Shown here: positions 22,449-30,237 of the stretch, piece after piece | Numbering within the stretch: the first letter of the stretch is position 1 | Layout: every line of letters begins with the position of its first letter | From: a virus | Reading direction: 5' to 3' (one strand) | IMG/VR virus record: IMGVR_UViG_3300008448_010914 | Location: 1-42,269 of that record | DNA length: 42,269 bases | Position numbers and translations under genes: made by a program | Notes under the pieces: model-generated | The model's database searches: none | Told to the model about the DNA's origin: nothing | The model's input: only the letters and a program-made list of their open reading frames with translations

Positions 22449-22706
22449 TTACTTAACTGACTCAAATATTACTTTTTGTGCCTGGTACCATCCGATCCAG
22501 GACTCAACTTTCAATGCACACTCATAGTAAGTAGTATAGTTGATTGCTACAGTTTTAGCAACATCACTTAACTTAGGGTCTTGCTCCACAAACTTCAACT
22601 GAGGACACTTTTCCATTAGCACGGTAGGAGCTTCTGGAAACTTCATCACAACAGGAATGTTGGTAGCACATCCTGTCAATAGCAATGGTATAACAAGATA
22701 CTTCAT
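22449..22706 (-). CDS. Outer-membrane spanin lipoprotein, Rz1-like (85 aa)
   Basis: MKYLVIPLLLTGCATNIPVV has a lipoprotein signal with lipobox LLTGC; the mature part is short, Pro-containing and helical at the end. It overlaps the inner-membrane spanin gene by ATGA, the usual two-gene arrangement. The pair would join inner and outer membranes for the last step of lysis. Some o-spanins are smaller, so the role is likely but not certain. Confidence 0.75.
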   Translation of the reverse strand: MKYLVIPLLLTGCATNIPVVMKFPEAPTVLMEKCPQLKFVEQDPKLSDVAKTVAINYTTYYECALKVESWIGWYQAQKVIFESVK

Positions 22707-23149
22707 TTGCCATCCTTTGCTGCTTTGTTAATAGATTCAACAAACTCTTTAGGAATTTCACACTGTCCACCAGGAGCGAATTTCACATCATACTTTACAA
22801 TTTCTCTATCAATGTACTTAATGACTTCATCTCCCTTTTCTCTAATAGTGTTTTGTTTAACTATAAACTTTTCAACAATCTGCACATTAACTTCTTTGCT
22901 CTTCGCTTCAGCAATAGCAATCTTCTCTTCCATCTCTTTGACTTTAGCAGTCCACACCTGGTTCATATACAAACCACCTTCAAAGAAAACTCCAAATAAA
23001 AGTAATACAAAACCTATTATTCTAATAGGAATATAGTAAGTACTAACGAAGGGAATTACTTTGAGAACCATGCTGGCGAAGATGATCGCCAACGCTAAGA
23101 GAGGAATAATATGAACATACCAAGAAGGTAAAAAAGAGAGGAACCACAT
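22703..23149 (-). CDS. Inner-membrane spanin, Rz-like (148 aa)
   Basis: Residues about 10-30 and 40-62 are hydrophobic membrane segments; 66-120 form a charged coiled coil (KVKEMEEKIAIAEAKSKEVN) reaching into the periplasm, followed by CEIPKEFVESINKAA, the terminal motif seen in Rz-like proteins. Two membrane segments is unusual for an i-spanin, which normally has one. Directly upstream of and overlapping the lipoprotein gene. Confidence 0.75.
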   Translation of the reverse strand: MWFLSFLPSWYVHIIPLLALAIIFASMVLKVIPFVSTYYIPIRIIGFVLLLFGVFFEGGLYMNQVWTAKVKEMEEKIAIAEAKSKEVNVQIVEKFIVKQNTIREKGDEVIKYIDREIVKYDVKFAPGGQCEIPKEFVESINKAAKDGK

Positions 23150-23162
23150 CGTGGATTATTTA

Positions 23163-23837
23163 TTAGTTTTTCTGTACAAAATTGTCAACCATCGGGAATA
23201 TTTTTGCAATCGCCTTAGCACATTCTATAGCAATTTCAATATGTTCCAACTGAGTCCCGTTTCCGGATCTGAGCTCTATATAGTGGATCCATGAGCGCAA
23301 AGTTCCGTTGACTAAAAGGCGTGAAACAGTCAATCCCTCCGGCAGTACAGAGCGGGCTTGCTCCTTAGCAATTCCATTGTCAACTGCCCATTTATAAGCT
23401 TCTTTCGATGCTAATAAAACGCGTTGTTGAGCCTTGTTCCACTGCAGTTTTAGCCATTCATCATTAGTTTCTATACTATTTTGGCGATTTTTTGGATCTT
23501 GAAGGCGTGCATCCCGTAATACAAAATCTAAGTCTTGTGTTGGGTCAGCATAACGTTGACTGTACTCTTGGAAACTGAACGAACGATGACGAAGCAACTG
23601 ACGAGCAATATCGCGAGTAGTCTCTATCTCCATACAAACACTAACCATTTCAAAAGGTGACCAGTGTTTGTGCTTAATCAAGTATTGCAATAGCTTATCA
23701 CTTACTTGGTTGTTTTGTTGATTACTTGGATTGGATACACGAGCACAATAAGCAATCAACTCTTGTTGATTAAGAGCAGCATTAAGGATTGGATCTGAGG
23801 GGTCTGTCTGACTATACGATACTAGTTTTGCTTTCAT
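23163..23837 (-). CDS. thyX: Flavin-dependent thymidylate synthase ThyX (224 aa)
   Basis: The ThyX signature RHRSFSFQEYSQRY is present, along with SPFEMVSVCMEIET, ARSVLPEGLTVSRL and GNGTQLEHIEIA. ThyX makes dTMP from dUMP using FAD and methylene-tetrahydrofolate, with the tetrahydrofolate regenerated. Length (224) is normal. The ATG at 23837 forms ATGA with the upstream stop. With nrdA/nrdB/trx it forms the phage dNTP supply. Confidence 0.92.
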   Translation of the reverse strand: MKAKLVSYSQTDPSDPILNAALNQQELIAYCARVSNPSNQQNNQVSDKLLQYLIKHKHWSPFEMVSVCMEIETTRDIARQLLRHRSFSFQEYSQRYADPTQDLDFVLRDARLQDPKNRQNSIETNDEWLKLQWNKAQQRVLLASKEAYKWAVDNGIAKEQARSVLPEGLTVSRLLVNGTLRSWIHYIELRSGNGTQLEHIEIAIECAKAIAKIFPMVDNFVQKN

Positions 23838-24379
23838 TTTTTTTTCCAAAAAATTCCCATTGTAAATCTAAATTGTGGAGCGCTTGCTGATTGTGATCTT
23901 ATTGTATGTGGGATTTTACCATCAAATATAATTAATCGGCCTGGAGTATACGCAAAGGCTTTTTCCACCTCCTTGCATTGTTCATCATAAAAAAGCGTCT
24001 CACCGGCCCATTCAGAGCTCCAGTTGAGGTTACCATAATATAATAATACCATATCCTCATCATGTGTGTGGTTATAGTATGTGTTGTTTGCAAACGAGAG
24101 GTTAACCACTACTTTACTGATACAATATTTTTCAAAAAGATGGCTAGTGTAAGGATTGGCCTGAATGGTGGGAATAAAATTCAATCTTTCTAAATCTACT
24201 TGATTGTATTGTGCGAATAAATTTTTCAAGTGTAAAGTTTCTATTCCTCCGGTGTCTTCCCAACCAATTTGATATTTTGAATTCCTAAAGGCATCATAGA
24301 AAAATAAACGCTGATGTAAAGAGAATACATCATCAATTACTTTGATTGTTTTGTTATTAACATTATATTCTTTAATCAT
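23834..24379 (-). CDS. Putative 2OG-Fe(II) oxygenase (181 aa)
   Basis: The iron site reads YYNHTHDEDMVLLYYGN (His-X-Asp) and GKIPHTIRSQSASAPQFRFT supplies the third His and the 2OG-binding Arg. It resembles the P4Hc-type phage oxygenases. The frame is open from 24433, but those codons overlap the end of the upstream oxygenase, so I use the ATG at 24379. It lies beside another oxygenase (24399-24983), a tandem pair. Confidence 0.75.
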   Translation of the reverse strand: MIKEYNVNNKTIKVIDDVFSLHQRLFFYDAFRNSKYQIGWEDTGGIETLHLKNLFAQYNQVDLERLNFIPTIQANPYTSHLFEKYCISKVVVNLSFANNTYYNHTHDEDMVLLYYGNLNWSSEWAGETLFYDEQCKEVEKAFAYTPGRLIIFDGKIPHTIRSQSASAPQFRFTMGIFWKKK

Positions 24380-24398
24380 TATTAATATATTTTTTTTG

Positions 24399-24983
24399 TT
24401 ATTTAAAAGGGGGTCCAGAAAACCAACCAACAAGAGCTTCTCTCATCCCATTAATAACAGGCTTCACTTCATGTATTGTAAAGGAAGGAAAAATAGTTAT
24501 AGATCCTTTATTTTTGTTTGCTGTAATAGAATGTTCAAGAGAGTGGCAATATATTAAAACGTCTCCCCCTTGATACTCCGTTGGATCACTTAACTGAATA
24601 GAAAATGAAAGTTTACGGTGGAGGCCTTTATCAGGCGCCATATCTATATGCTGACCAAAAGTACCACCTGGACTATGATAAACGGTATACTGCAACGGCT
24701 CTGCACTATTCAAATCATAGTGAAAAAAACTTTCATTTACTGATGTAACACATTTATGAATTTTTGTGAAAAGCCAACTTATTTCAGGATTAATATGCAA
24801 CCATTTAACTTCACACTCTCTCAATGTAATAGATATATCTTGTTCAGATACTAATCTACCAACTTGGCCAAGTGTTTTACCAGGTTCAATTGGAAGAGAG
24901 ATAGCATGATGTTTTATTTTTTTTATTTCCTCATCAGAAAAAAAGTCATTAAAGGTATAAAATTGTATGTAATCCTTGACCAT
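24399..24983 (-). CDS. 2OG-Fe(II) oxygenase, PiuC/P4Hc type (194 aa)
   Basis: GGTFGQHIDMAPDKG (His-X-Asp), LSFSIQLSDPTEYQGGDVLI, TIFPSFTIHEVKPVINGMRE (third His and Arg) and ALVGWFSGP match the PiuC-like group of Fe(II)/2OG hydroxylases that occurs in many aquatic T4-like phages. The substrate in phages is unknown. ATG 24983 has AAAAGGG seven bases before it; the ATG at 25004, which overlaps the upstream stop, is the alternative. Confidence 0.85.
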   Translation of the reverse strand: MVKDYIQFYTFNDFFSDEEIKKIKHHAISLPIEPGKTLGQVGRLVSEQDISITLRECEVKWLHINPEISWLFTKIHKCVTSVNESFFHYDLNSAEPLQYTVYHSPGGTFGQHIDMAPDKGLHRKLSFSIQLSDPTEYQGGDVLIYCHSLEHSITANKNKGSITIFPSFTIHEVKPVINGMREALVGWFSGPPFK

Positions 24984-24996
24984 TATTGAACCCTTT

Positions 24997-25191
24997 TCAA
25001 TCATTAGTTCCCATCACCCAATCTTCACATGCATCCCCAGCATCACTCTCGCTTGTAAAGATTGTTTGACCTCTTTCAGCCTTACCACCATCTTGTTCAA
25101 GTTGGATTTCGTATCCTTTAGGAGTTAGCAGCACCTTTGCTTCTCTACCATTATTGTCTCCGAAGTATTCTTTTATTAACATCGTCTTCAT
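24997..25191 (-). CDS. Small acidic phage protein (64 aa)
   Basis: No family is recognised. The product (MKTMLIKEYFGDNNGREAKV ... AGDACEDWVMGTND) looks like a small beta-rich protein with an acidic C-terminal helix, of a type common in T4-like phages. The ATG at 25191 forms ATGA with the primase stop, so it is translated with primase. Confidence 0.65.
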   Translation of the reverse strand: MKTMLIKEYFGDNNGREAKVLLTPKGYEIQLEQDGGKAERGQTIFTSESDAGDACEDWVMGTND

Positions 25192-26204
25192 ATCTTCTTC
25201 CAATCGTTGAATTTTACGTGGGCAGTCAGCCCCTTGAAAGTATTATTGTCTATAATTAATTTTAGATCAACTGGTTTAATCCCAGCTAAGATCATATCAT
25301 TAATGTCTTTTTGCTGGATATGATCGGGCCATATTGTAACATTGTATCCATTCTGGATATATTTCTCAATTGTATTAACAATCTCTTTGTTCCTCGGCTC
25401 ATTATCAAACACCATAACAGCTTTAGATTTATGCGGCTCCAAAAGCCTATCCAAACTAGAGCCAGCCATTGCAATCGAGTTCTTAATGAACATCGAATCA
25501 ATAGGACCTTCAAACACATAGAACGTTTCGTTAAGGTTAACACTCTCAAGTCCGTAGACCTTTGGCTTTGTCTCATCCAACATGATAGTTATGTAACGGA
25601 TACCGTCTTTACTGAAGTTCCTACCCTGAAATCCAATCAGTTGTTGATTCTGATCAACAAACGGGATAATTAATCTTGGTTCATCAATATCGGTATTAAA
25701 CTTATCAGGAATTAGTGAATTAACAAACTGTTTGAACTTTGGTGCATAGAACAGCTTGAAATGCATCGTAGAAGGGATTTGACGGCTCATCACGTATCTC
25801 TTAACAGGATGAGCAGGATCGAGCTGAGAAACCTTTTTTAACGTGTTTAAAGCGGTGTATTTGATGAACTTGGGTTGGATGAACTTCCCAATATCCTTTT
25901 CAACAGGCTTTGCGGTTGCTACCAGGCCTGTTTTCTCCATAAACTTCTCTTTGGAGAACTCATCAGCCATGATAGGATCGAGGCTATTGAGGAATTGCTT
26001 GAAGTTAAGCGAGGCGGAACAATTATGGCACCGATAGAAGTACTCACCATTCTGTGCGAACAGGTACCCTCGTGCTTTTAGTTTGTTCTTTTGAGAATCA
26101 CCACAGATGTGGCATCTGAAGTTCCATAGATCATTCCCCTTCTTTGTAAATCGGGGAAGTCTATTGGATAGTAAGTTAACGTATTTTTGTTCTAACCAGC
26201 TCAT
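25188..26204 (-). CDS. DNA primase, T4 gp61 / DnaG type (338 aa)
   Basis: An N-terminal zinc ribbon (C31xxC34 and C59xxC62, in FRCHICGDS and FYRCHNCSA) precedes a TOPRIM domain with Glu232 in YVFEGPIDSMFI and Asp267 in AVMVFDNEP. PRLIIPFVDQNQQLIGFQGR is the typical basic strand region between. This is the primase of the replisome, making RNA primers for the lagging strand; length 338 matches T4 gp61 (342). A clear sigma70 promoter lies 29 bp upstream. No helicase is seen here. Confidence 0.9.
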   Translation of the reverse strand: MSWLEQKYVNLLSNRLPRFTKKGNDLWNFRCHICGDSQKNKLKARGYLFAQNGEYFYRCHNCSASLNFKQFLNSLDPIMADEFSKEKFMEKTGLVATAKPVEKDIGKFIQPKFIKYTALNTLKKVSQLDPAHPVKRYVMSRQIPSTMHFKLFYAPKFKQFVNSLIPDKFNTDIDEPRLIIPFVDQNQQLIGFQGRNFSKDGIRYITIMLDETKPKVYGLESVNLNETFYVFEGPIDSMFIKNSIAMAGSSLDRLLEPHKSKAVMVFDNEPRNKEIVNTIEKYIQNGYNVTIWPDHIQQKDINDMILAGIKPVDLKLIIDNNTFKGLTAHVKFNDWKKI

Positions 26205-26232
26205 TATAAAGTTCTTTCAGGGCGCAGAGCTG

Positions 26233-26260
26233 ATTATACAGTTTTACATTTTTGGTTCAA
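26233..26260 (-). promoter_or_regulatory. sigma70-type promoter of the primase gene
   Basis: On the - strand: TTGAAC (26260-26255), 16 bp, TATAAT (26238-26233), a perfect -10. It starts at the stop codon of the gene before and drives primase and probably the genes after it. Confidence 0.7.
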
Positions 26261-26488
26261 CTACTTTATAAAATGAGCAGCCATGAAGCCTAGTACAGCA
26301 GCGCCACCAATGATCATCCAACGCCATTTTTCAAGGACTGTGAGGCGATCGTCAATATCATTGATCTTCTCCATCATCTGTCTATGCTGTTCTTTAGAAT
26401 CATGTCTGAATTCTTTCAGCTCGGATCCCAGATTTGTAAGTTGATTTTCCAAAACAGCAATCCTCGATGTTGTGTCAAACAGTTCCAT
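26261..26488 (-). CDS. Coiled-coil protein with C-terminal membrane anchor, XhlA-like (75 aa)
   Basis: Heptad-rich residues 5-50 (RIAVLENQLTNLGSELKEF, EKINDIDDRLTVLEKWRW) are followed by one membrane segment (about 53-73). This is the shape of XhlA/haemolysin-type small phage membrane proteins, often next to holin and endolysin genes. It lies at the end of the lysis block and just before the primase promoter. A holin-accessory role is inferred. Confidence 0.65.
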   Translation of the reverse strand: MELFDTTSRIAVLENQLTNLGSELKEFRHDSKEQHRQMMEKINDIDDRLTVLEKWRWMIIGGAAVLGFMAAHFIK

Positions 26489-26490
26489 GA

Positions 26491-26715
26491 TTATTTCTTA
26501 TCAGGGACTTTTGTCCCCTCAAGCTTCTTGTGAACTTTAATCATTTTGCATTCTTGAGCTGGTTTACCAGTCTTCTTATCCATTACTGGCTTACCAGCTT
26601 TGTCTACCTTATCATGGCAAACCTCTTTCATCTCACCACCAGCCTGTGCTGTTGGCATAAAAGTAAAAAAAAGTGCTAAAGCTATAGCGGCAGTTGTGTT
26701 AATGATTTTGTTCAT
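26491..26715 (-). CDS. Small exported protein (74 aa)
   Basis: A clear signal peptide (MNKIINTTAAIALALFFTF, then AQAGG, cleavage near 26) leads to a 48-residue Lys/Asp-rich mature protein with two Cys (CHDK and ECKMIK), which could form one disulphide in the periplasm. No family is recognised. Context in the lysis/export block suggests a role at the cell envelope. Confidence 0.65.
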   Translation of the reverse strand: MNKIINTTAAIALALFFTFMPTAQAGGEMKEVCHDKVDKAGKPVMDKKTGKPAQECKMIKVHKKLEGTKVPDKK

Positions 26716-26723
26716 GAGTTACC

Positions 26724-27248
26724 TTACAGTAATGGTTCTGGAGCTGCTGGGGGTGCTTTCCTACCACCAAAACCAGCTGATACATTATTTAGAGGTTGTT
26801 CAAACGCTGGTGTTGGAGCTGCGGCTGCAAATTGCTGGGCTGGAGGGGGAGTCCAGCTTGGTGCGGGAGCAGGGGCGGCTGATGGTACTGGCGAAGAAAA
26901 GCTAGGTGTTGGAGACCCGCTTGGTATGCTGGTTGAGACACTTGAAGCACCTGCTACTTTCTCTTGTGTACGTCCATAAGCTGAAACACCTAATACAGCA
27001 CCCATGGCAACGTGGAACAATCCACCACCTTGAAGTGTAATTGGAACCCATTGACGGAATGCATCGTTGGCAGCCTGGACTTCCCAGAACTGAACAATAG
27101 TAAACATAATTGGGAATAGAGCAAAGTCAAACAAACAGCACGTCATGTACATCATTGCCATCATCGGACGCCACTTCTTGGTCATCCAATCTTCATCTGG
27201 CTTTTTAACTTCTTCTACTTTAACTTCTTCTTCTTTTTTTCCGAACAT
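26724..27248 (-). CDS. Putative holin, GTA/3TM type, with Pro/Ala-rich tail (174 aa)
   Basis: Residues 25-100 contain a WRPMMAMMYMTCCLFDFALF segment and two more hydrophobic stretches (IMFTIVQFW ..., GGGLFHVAMGAVLGVSAYGR), matching the W(R)P...FDF..P pattern of three-segment phage holins (PF11351-like). The last 70 residues are a Ser/Pro/Ala-rich cytoplasmic tail, longer than usual. It lies three genes from the endolysin. Holin assignment is likely by pattern and place. Confidence 0.68.
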   Translation of the reverse strand: MFGKKEEEVKVEEVKKPDEDWMTKKWRPMMAMMYMTCCLFDFALFPIMFTIVQFWEVQAANDAFRQWVPITLQGGGLFHVAMGAVLGVSAYGRTQEKVAGASSVSTSIPSGSPTPSFSSPVPSAAPAPAPSWTPPPAQQFAAAAPTPAFEQPLNNVSAGFGGRKAPPAAPEPLL

Positions 27249-27249
27249 T

Positions 27250-27975
27250 TTATTTTTCTCCCAATTTTTCTAACTTAGCGACATAGTTTGTCATCATGTG
27301 ATCAAACACACCAATAAACTTTTGTCCTTTTGCTCTGGCCTTCAGTCTGCTTCGAGCCATGTCTTTTACTCGCTGCCATGGAGTTAGATCTCTAAACTCA
27401 CCGTAGAAGTTCATGTACTTGTGTGTCCCGTGATGTCTGAATCCCATTAGTCTAAAAGGAACTTTAGTTACATCATCGCAGTTGTTCTGTACTCTATAAT
27501 GTTCTACGGTCAGGCTCTTAACAAACTCTGCATCACCAACTCTAGGTGAGCCAAAAGTTATCAAGGCTCTGACTTTGGATTGTACTCTACTAGCAGCAAC
27601 AGTTGCCATAGCTGCTCCTAAGCTGTGACCTGTTATGTAAAGAATGTCAATATTAGCAATTGCTTTTTCTATTGCAGGCCATACTTTGTTGATCTCGCCT
27701 TTGAATCCTACGTGCACCTTACCACCACAGGCTTCAATGTTCTTGCCAGCTTTTAAGTCAGCTAGAACATCAGACTTCTGCGATACTTCAGTACCTCTGA
27801 AACTTAAAACGTGGATACCATTCATGTCTTTTAACAAGTATGCTTGCGCACCTTCTATATCAAAAAACTCAACAACATTGAATCCAAAAGATTTAAACTT
27901 GGTTTTAGATTCTTTTGGATTATCGTATGTGATTGTAGCTAAGTTAGCAAACAACAATAATTGACTTGTTTCCAT
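27250..27975 (-). CDS. Class 3 lipase, alpha/beta hydrolase (241 aa)
   Basis: Nucleophile Ser118 in ITGHSLGAAMA, then FGSPRVGD (about 141-148), NNCDDVTKVP (Asp near 167) and HHGTHKYMNF (His near 185) give the catalytic triad of the class 3 lipase family. VLSFRGTEVSQKSD supplies the oxyanion region. There is no signal peptide, so it could act on membrane lipids after holin opening or be inside the virion. It lies between holin and nuclease in the lysis block. Confidence 0.82.
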   Translation of the reverse strand: METSQLLLFANLATITYDNPKESKTKFKSFGFNVVEFFDIEGAQAYLLKDMNGIHVLSFRGTEVSQKSDVLADLKAGKNIEACGGKVHVGFKGEINKVWPAIEKAIANIDILYITGHSLGAAMATVAASRVQSKVRALITFGSPRVGDAEFVKSLTVEHYRVQNNCDDVTKVPFRLMGFRHHGTHKYMNFYGEFRDLTPWQRVKDMARSRLKARAKGQKFIGVFDHMMTNYVAKLEKLGEK

Positions 27976-27984
27976 TTTTATCCT

Positions 27985-28416
27985 TTAACACCAAGATGTT
28001 TTAGCTTCGCCGTAATATTCACGAGCAAAACCCTGAGCAATTAGTTGTTGACGAAGGCTTTTGCCATCTAAAATGACATCACCTAGTACACGACCACCGT
28101 ACTTGTCCCAATCCATCAAAATAATTTGACGTTTAGTAGAAGCATTGATTAATTGTTTAGTGAAAGCAGTGGCTGCTTCACCACGCGCAGCTTCACTTGG
28201 ACATTTAGCTCTAAAGCTCTTCTCAGGTGTATCCACACCAAAGACACGAATAGATAACTCTTTCTTTAGAGGGTCAGGTAACCAATTAGCTTGGAAAGCA
28301 ACTGTGTCTCCATCGACCACTCTGGTGAGGACAACTTCATATGTCACACCAGCTTTTTCTTTTTGAGCCAAAGCAAAGCAAGGAAGCAATGCTAGAATCA
28401 ATAAAAACTTCTTCAT
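27985..28416 (-). CDS. Exported thermonuclease-type nuclease (143 aa)
   Basis: MKKFLLILALLPCFALAQ is a signal peptide cut near residue 17. The mature part shows RVVDGDTV, RVFGVDTPEK (Asp, Arg, Glu of the SNase active site) and DWDKYGGRVLGDVIL, so the SNase/thermonuclease core is intact. It would work in the periplasm or outside. Length 143 is typical. It overlaps the endolysin by one base. Confidence 0.85.
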   Translation of the reverse strand: MKKFLLILALLPCFALAQKEKAGVTYEVVLTRVVDGDTVAFQANWLPDPLKKELSIRVFGVDTPEKSFRAKCPSEAARGEAATAFTKQLINASTKRQIILMDWDKYGGRVLGDVILDGKSLRQQLIAQGFAREYYGEAKTSWC

Positions 28417-29030
28417 TAGTGAGCTCCCAAAACATGCAGTGCATGCTCATAGTGCTTGATACGGTCTTCTAAACCGATTGTACCGCCGTTAATCCGCTTG
28501 GTTAGCGTAACAATGTCACCCTTATCAGCCCATTGGTTTAAATTGTTTGTTTCCCAGAACCAGCAAGCTGATTGAGCGGCACCTTCAAACGTTGCAAGAT
28601 ATTCAGGAACGTCTTCAACCTGCATCTCTAAGCTGTCTGCAAATGCTCTGTAGTTGTTTTTACCAGTCAACTGGATTAGTCCACGGCCACAGTATCTGAA
28701 ACCATCACCCGATGCTTCATCACCATTACCCATACGGTTACCATAAACCTTATTAGCAATTGCTTCTTGCTTACCAGCATAGGCTGCAGCAATAGCATCA
28801 TCAGGGAAGTAACGTGGGAAAATCTTACGAAGAGTAACAGCTCTGTAGTTGAGGTTCTCTTTTAACACTCTGAAGTTACCAGACTCATGAGCACACTGTG
28901 CAATGAACGCAGCAATCCGTTGAGGAGTGTTGATATCGTAATCGGGAAGGAGGATCTCCAGGGCTTCGTGCCAATGATCGGCGTGAGGATTACCTGGGAT
29001 TAATTGTTTTAGTTGGTTGAGTGTTAGCAT
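28416..29030 (-). CDS. Endolysin, glycoside hydrolase family 19 (204 aa)
   Basis: CAHESGNFRVLKENLNY gives the catalytic Glu49 and Glu58 pair of GH19; YCGRGLIQLTGKNNYRAF and CWFWETNNLN are further GH19 marks, and TKRINGG is the distal substrate loop. GH19 in phages cuts peptidoglycan. No signal sequence, so it needs the holin. The start overlaps the end of the previous gene by 41 bases; ATG 29030 is the only start preserving the N-terminus LTLNQLKQLIPG. Confidence 0.9.
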   Translation of the reverse strand: MLTLNQLKQLIPGNPHADHWHEALEILLPDYDINTPQRIAAFIAQCAHESGNFRVLKENLNYRAVTLRKIFPRYFPDDAIAAAYAGKQEAIANKVYGNRMGNGDEASGDGFRYCGRGLIQLTGKNNYRAFADSLEMQVEDVPEYLATFEGAAQSACWFWETNNLNQWADKGDIVTLTKRINGGTIGLEDRIKHYEHALHVLGAH

Positions 29031-29553
29031 TTTTCACCATGTCAGATTTGTTTTTCTTAATATATCTTCTAATCATGGCTAATTTCATACCTGGTTCACC
29101 CTGAGGACCAACCCCAATACCAGCTACGTTTCCACCACCAGCACTGTTGATGGCTTCTTCATTCACATTCACTTGTTCCAAAAGATCAGCAAGCTCGTGC
29201 TGTTCTTTCATTCTAGCATAACCAATTACTTGGCCTTGAGTTTTCTTTAGTCCTGGCTCAGATACAATAGCTTTCTTGCCTTTGTATTCTTTAGTCAGGT
29301 AAAGAGCCATCACCATGTTAGCCATCTTTTGATTGCCAGCAGGGATAGCAGAAATTAGTTTCTTTATGTTTGTCACCAACAAATCAAAGTATGTCCAGTC
29401 TTTCAACTCTTTGTCTGTTAGCTGATCTCTAGATTTCAGTACATTGCCTTTGTCATCAATAATCCCCAAATCAAAAGCTTTCCAGTCCTTGAATGGAGTG
29501 GAAAGCTTCTTAAGGAATTGATAAACAATGTATAAATCTAAATTCTTGTTCAT
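28990..29553 (-). CDS. Conserved T4-like phage protein (187 aa)
   Basis: No named family. The product is helical at first, then carries GGGNVAGIGVGPQGEPGMKL and a basic RRYIKKNKSDM end, a combination recalled from T4-like aquatic phages, where it sits near late genes. It overlaps the endolysin by 41 bases and the upstream gene by one. No membrane segment. Probably virion- or packaging-related. Confidence 0.65.
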   Translation of the reverse strand: MNKNLDLYIVYQFLKKLSTPFKDWKAFDLGIIDDKGNVLKSRDQLTDKELKDWTYFDLLVTNIKKLISAIPAGNQKMANMVMALYLTKEYKGKKAIVSEPGLKKTQGQVIGYARMKEQHELADLLEQVNVNEEAINSAGGGNVAGIGVGPQGEPGMKLAMIRRYIKKNKSDMVKNANTQPTKTINPR

Positions 29554-29945
29554 TAAATTTGTCTCAGCTTGTCTACTATCTTTTCATCCATTGCGATGTC
29601 CGAACTAATAATATCCTTGCCTTCTATCCCAATTCGTGTTACGACTTCGGGCATGAAATTAAGAAAAACTAAGAATGGCTTCAACGCGTGATAGCTTCCT
29701 CTAAGTTTTAAAAATAACATTCTTGTTGTAGGTTCTACTCCAAAGATGTTATACAAGACGATGATGTGATTGAGAATTAATCTCTCTTTCAACTCACCAG
29801 TCTCTTCATATCTACTGAACAACCTCTTAAGATATTTAAACCTATTGAGGTCGTCATAAAATTCTAAAGTATCATAACAATATGGGTTTTCATAATGTTT
29901 GGCCGCATACAAAAAGAAGTTGGCCTCATCAAGTTTATCAATCAT
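29553..29945 (-). CDS. Conserved T4-like phage protein (130 aa)
   Basis: A helical protein rich in Tyr and Leu (FFLYAAKHYENPYCYDTLEF, RFKYLKRLFSRYEETGEL, LNHIIVLYNIFGVEPTTRML). From memory, such proteins are conserved in the late region of T4-like cyanophages and pelagiphages, of unknown function. It runs directly into the next gene at 29553 and starts two bases after the stop of the gene upstream. Confidence 0.65.
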   Translation of the reverse strand: MIDKLDEANFFLYAAKHYENPYCYDTLEFYDDLNRFKYLKRLFSRYEETGELKERLILNHIIVLYNIFGVEPTTRMLFLKLRGSYHALKPFLVFLNFMPEVVTRIGIEGKDIISSDIAMDEKIVDKLRQI

Positions 29946-29947
29946 TA

Positions 29948-30232
29948 TTAGAATGCGCTTAGTGCCACCTTTTTGATAACATTATTAGCAGTGGCAATAT
30001 AAATGAAACTACTATCAAACATGATTGTTCCCTTTGTAACAGTAATTGTACCGTTTGCAGGTGTAACATTCTGAATAACGACATTGGCAGATGAATTACC
30101 CAACAGGTTTGCTACAGTTACTTTTTTAGTAACGGGAGTTCCTGTTGGATCATCAACAATCACCAACAGATCACCACCACTTATGGAGGTGAGAGCTGTT
30201 AGTTCAGATATCTTCTTAGCTTTATCAGCCAT
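29948..30232 (-). CDS. Small virion-type protein with fibre-like N-terminus (94 aa)
   Basis: KKISELTALTSISGGDLLVI with VDDPTGTPVTKKVTVANLL is the short module found at the start of many phage tail fibre and capsid-decorating proteins. Here it is nearly the whole protein, followed by a beta-rich end (TITVTKGTIMFDSSFIYIAT). It follows the GSGY-repeat structural gene by five bases. A minor structural role is likely. Confidence 0.7.
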   Translation of the reverse strand: MADKAKKISELTALTSISGGDLLVIVDDPTGTPVTKKVTVANLLGNSSANVVIQNVTPANGTITVTKGTIMFDSSFIYIATANNVIKKVALSAF

Positions 30233-30237
30233 TTAGA

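Noticed and set aside
23157-23164. AATAAATA before the inner spanin gene, like a late promoter
   Set aside because: Only eight bases from the ATG, so transcription would start inside the gene; it is formed by the thyX stop region.
26504-26518. Hairpin GGGAC-AAAA-GTCCC at the end of the small exported gene
   Set aside because: It lies within the coding sequence before the stop and has no T-run after it, so it is not a terminator.
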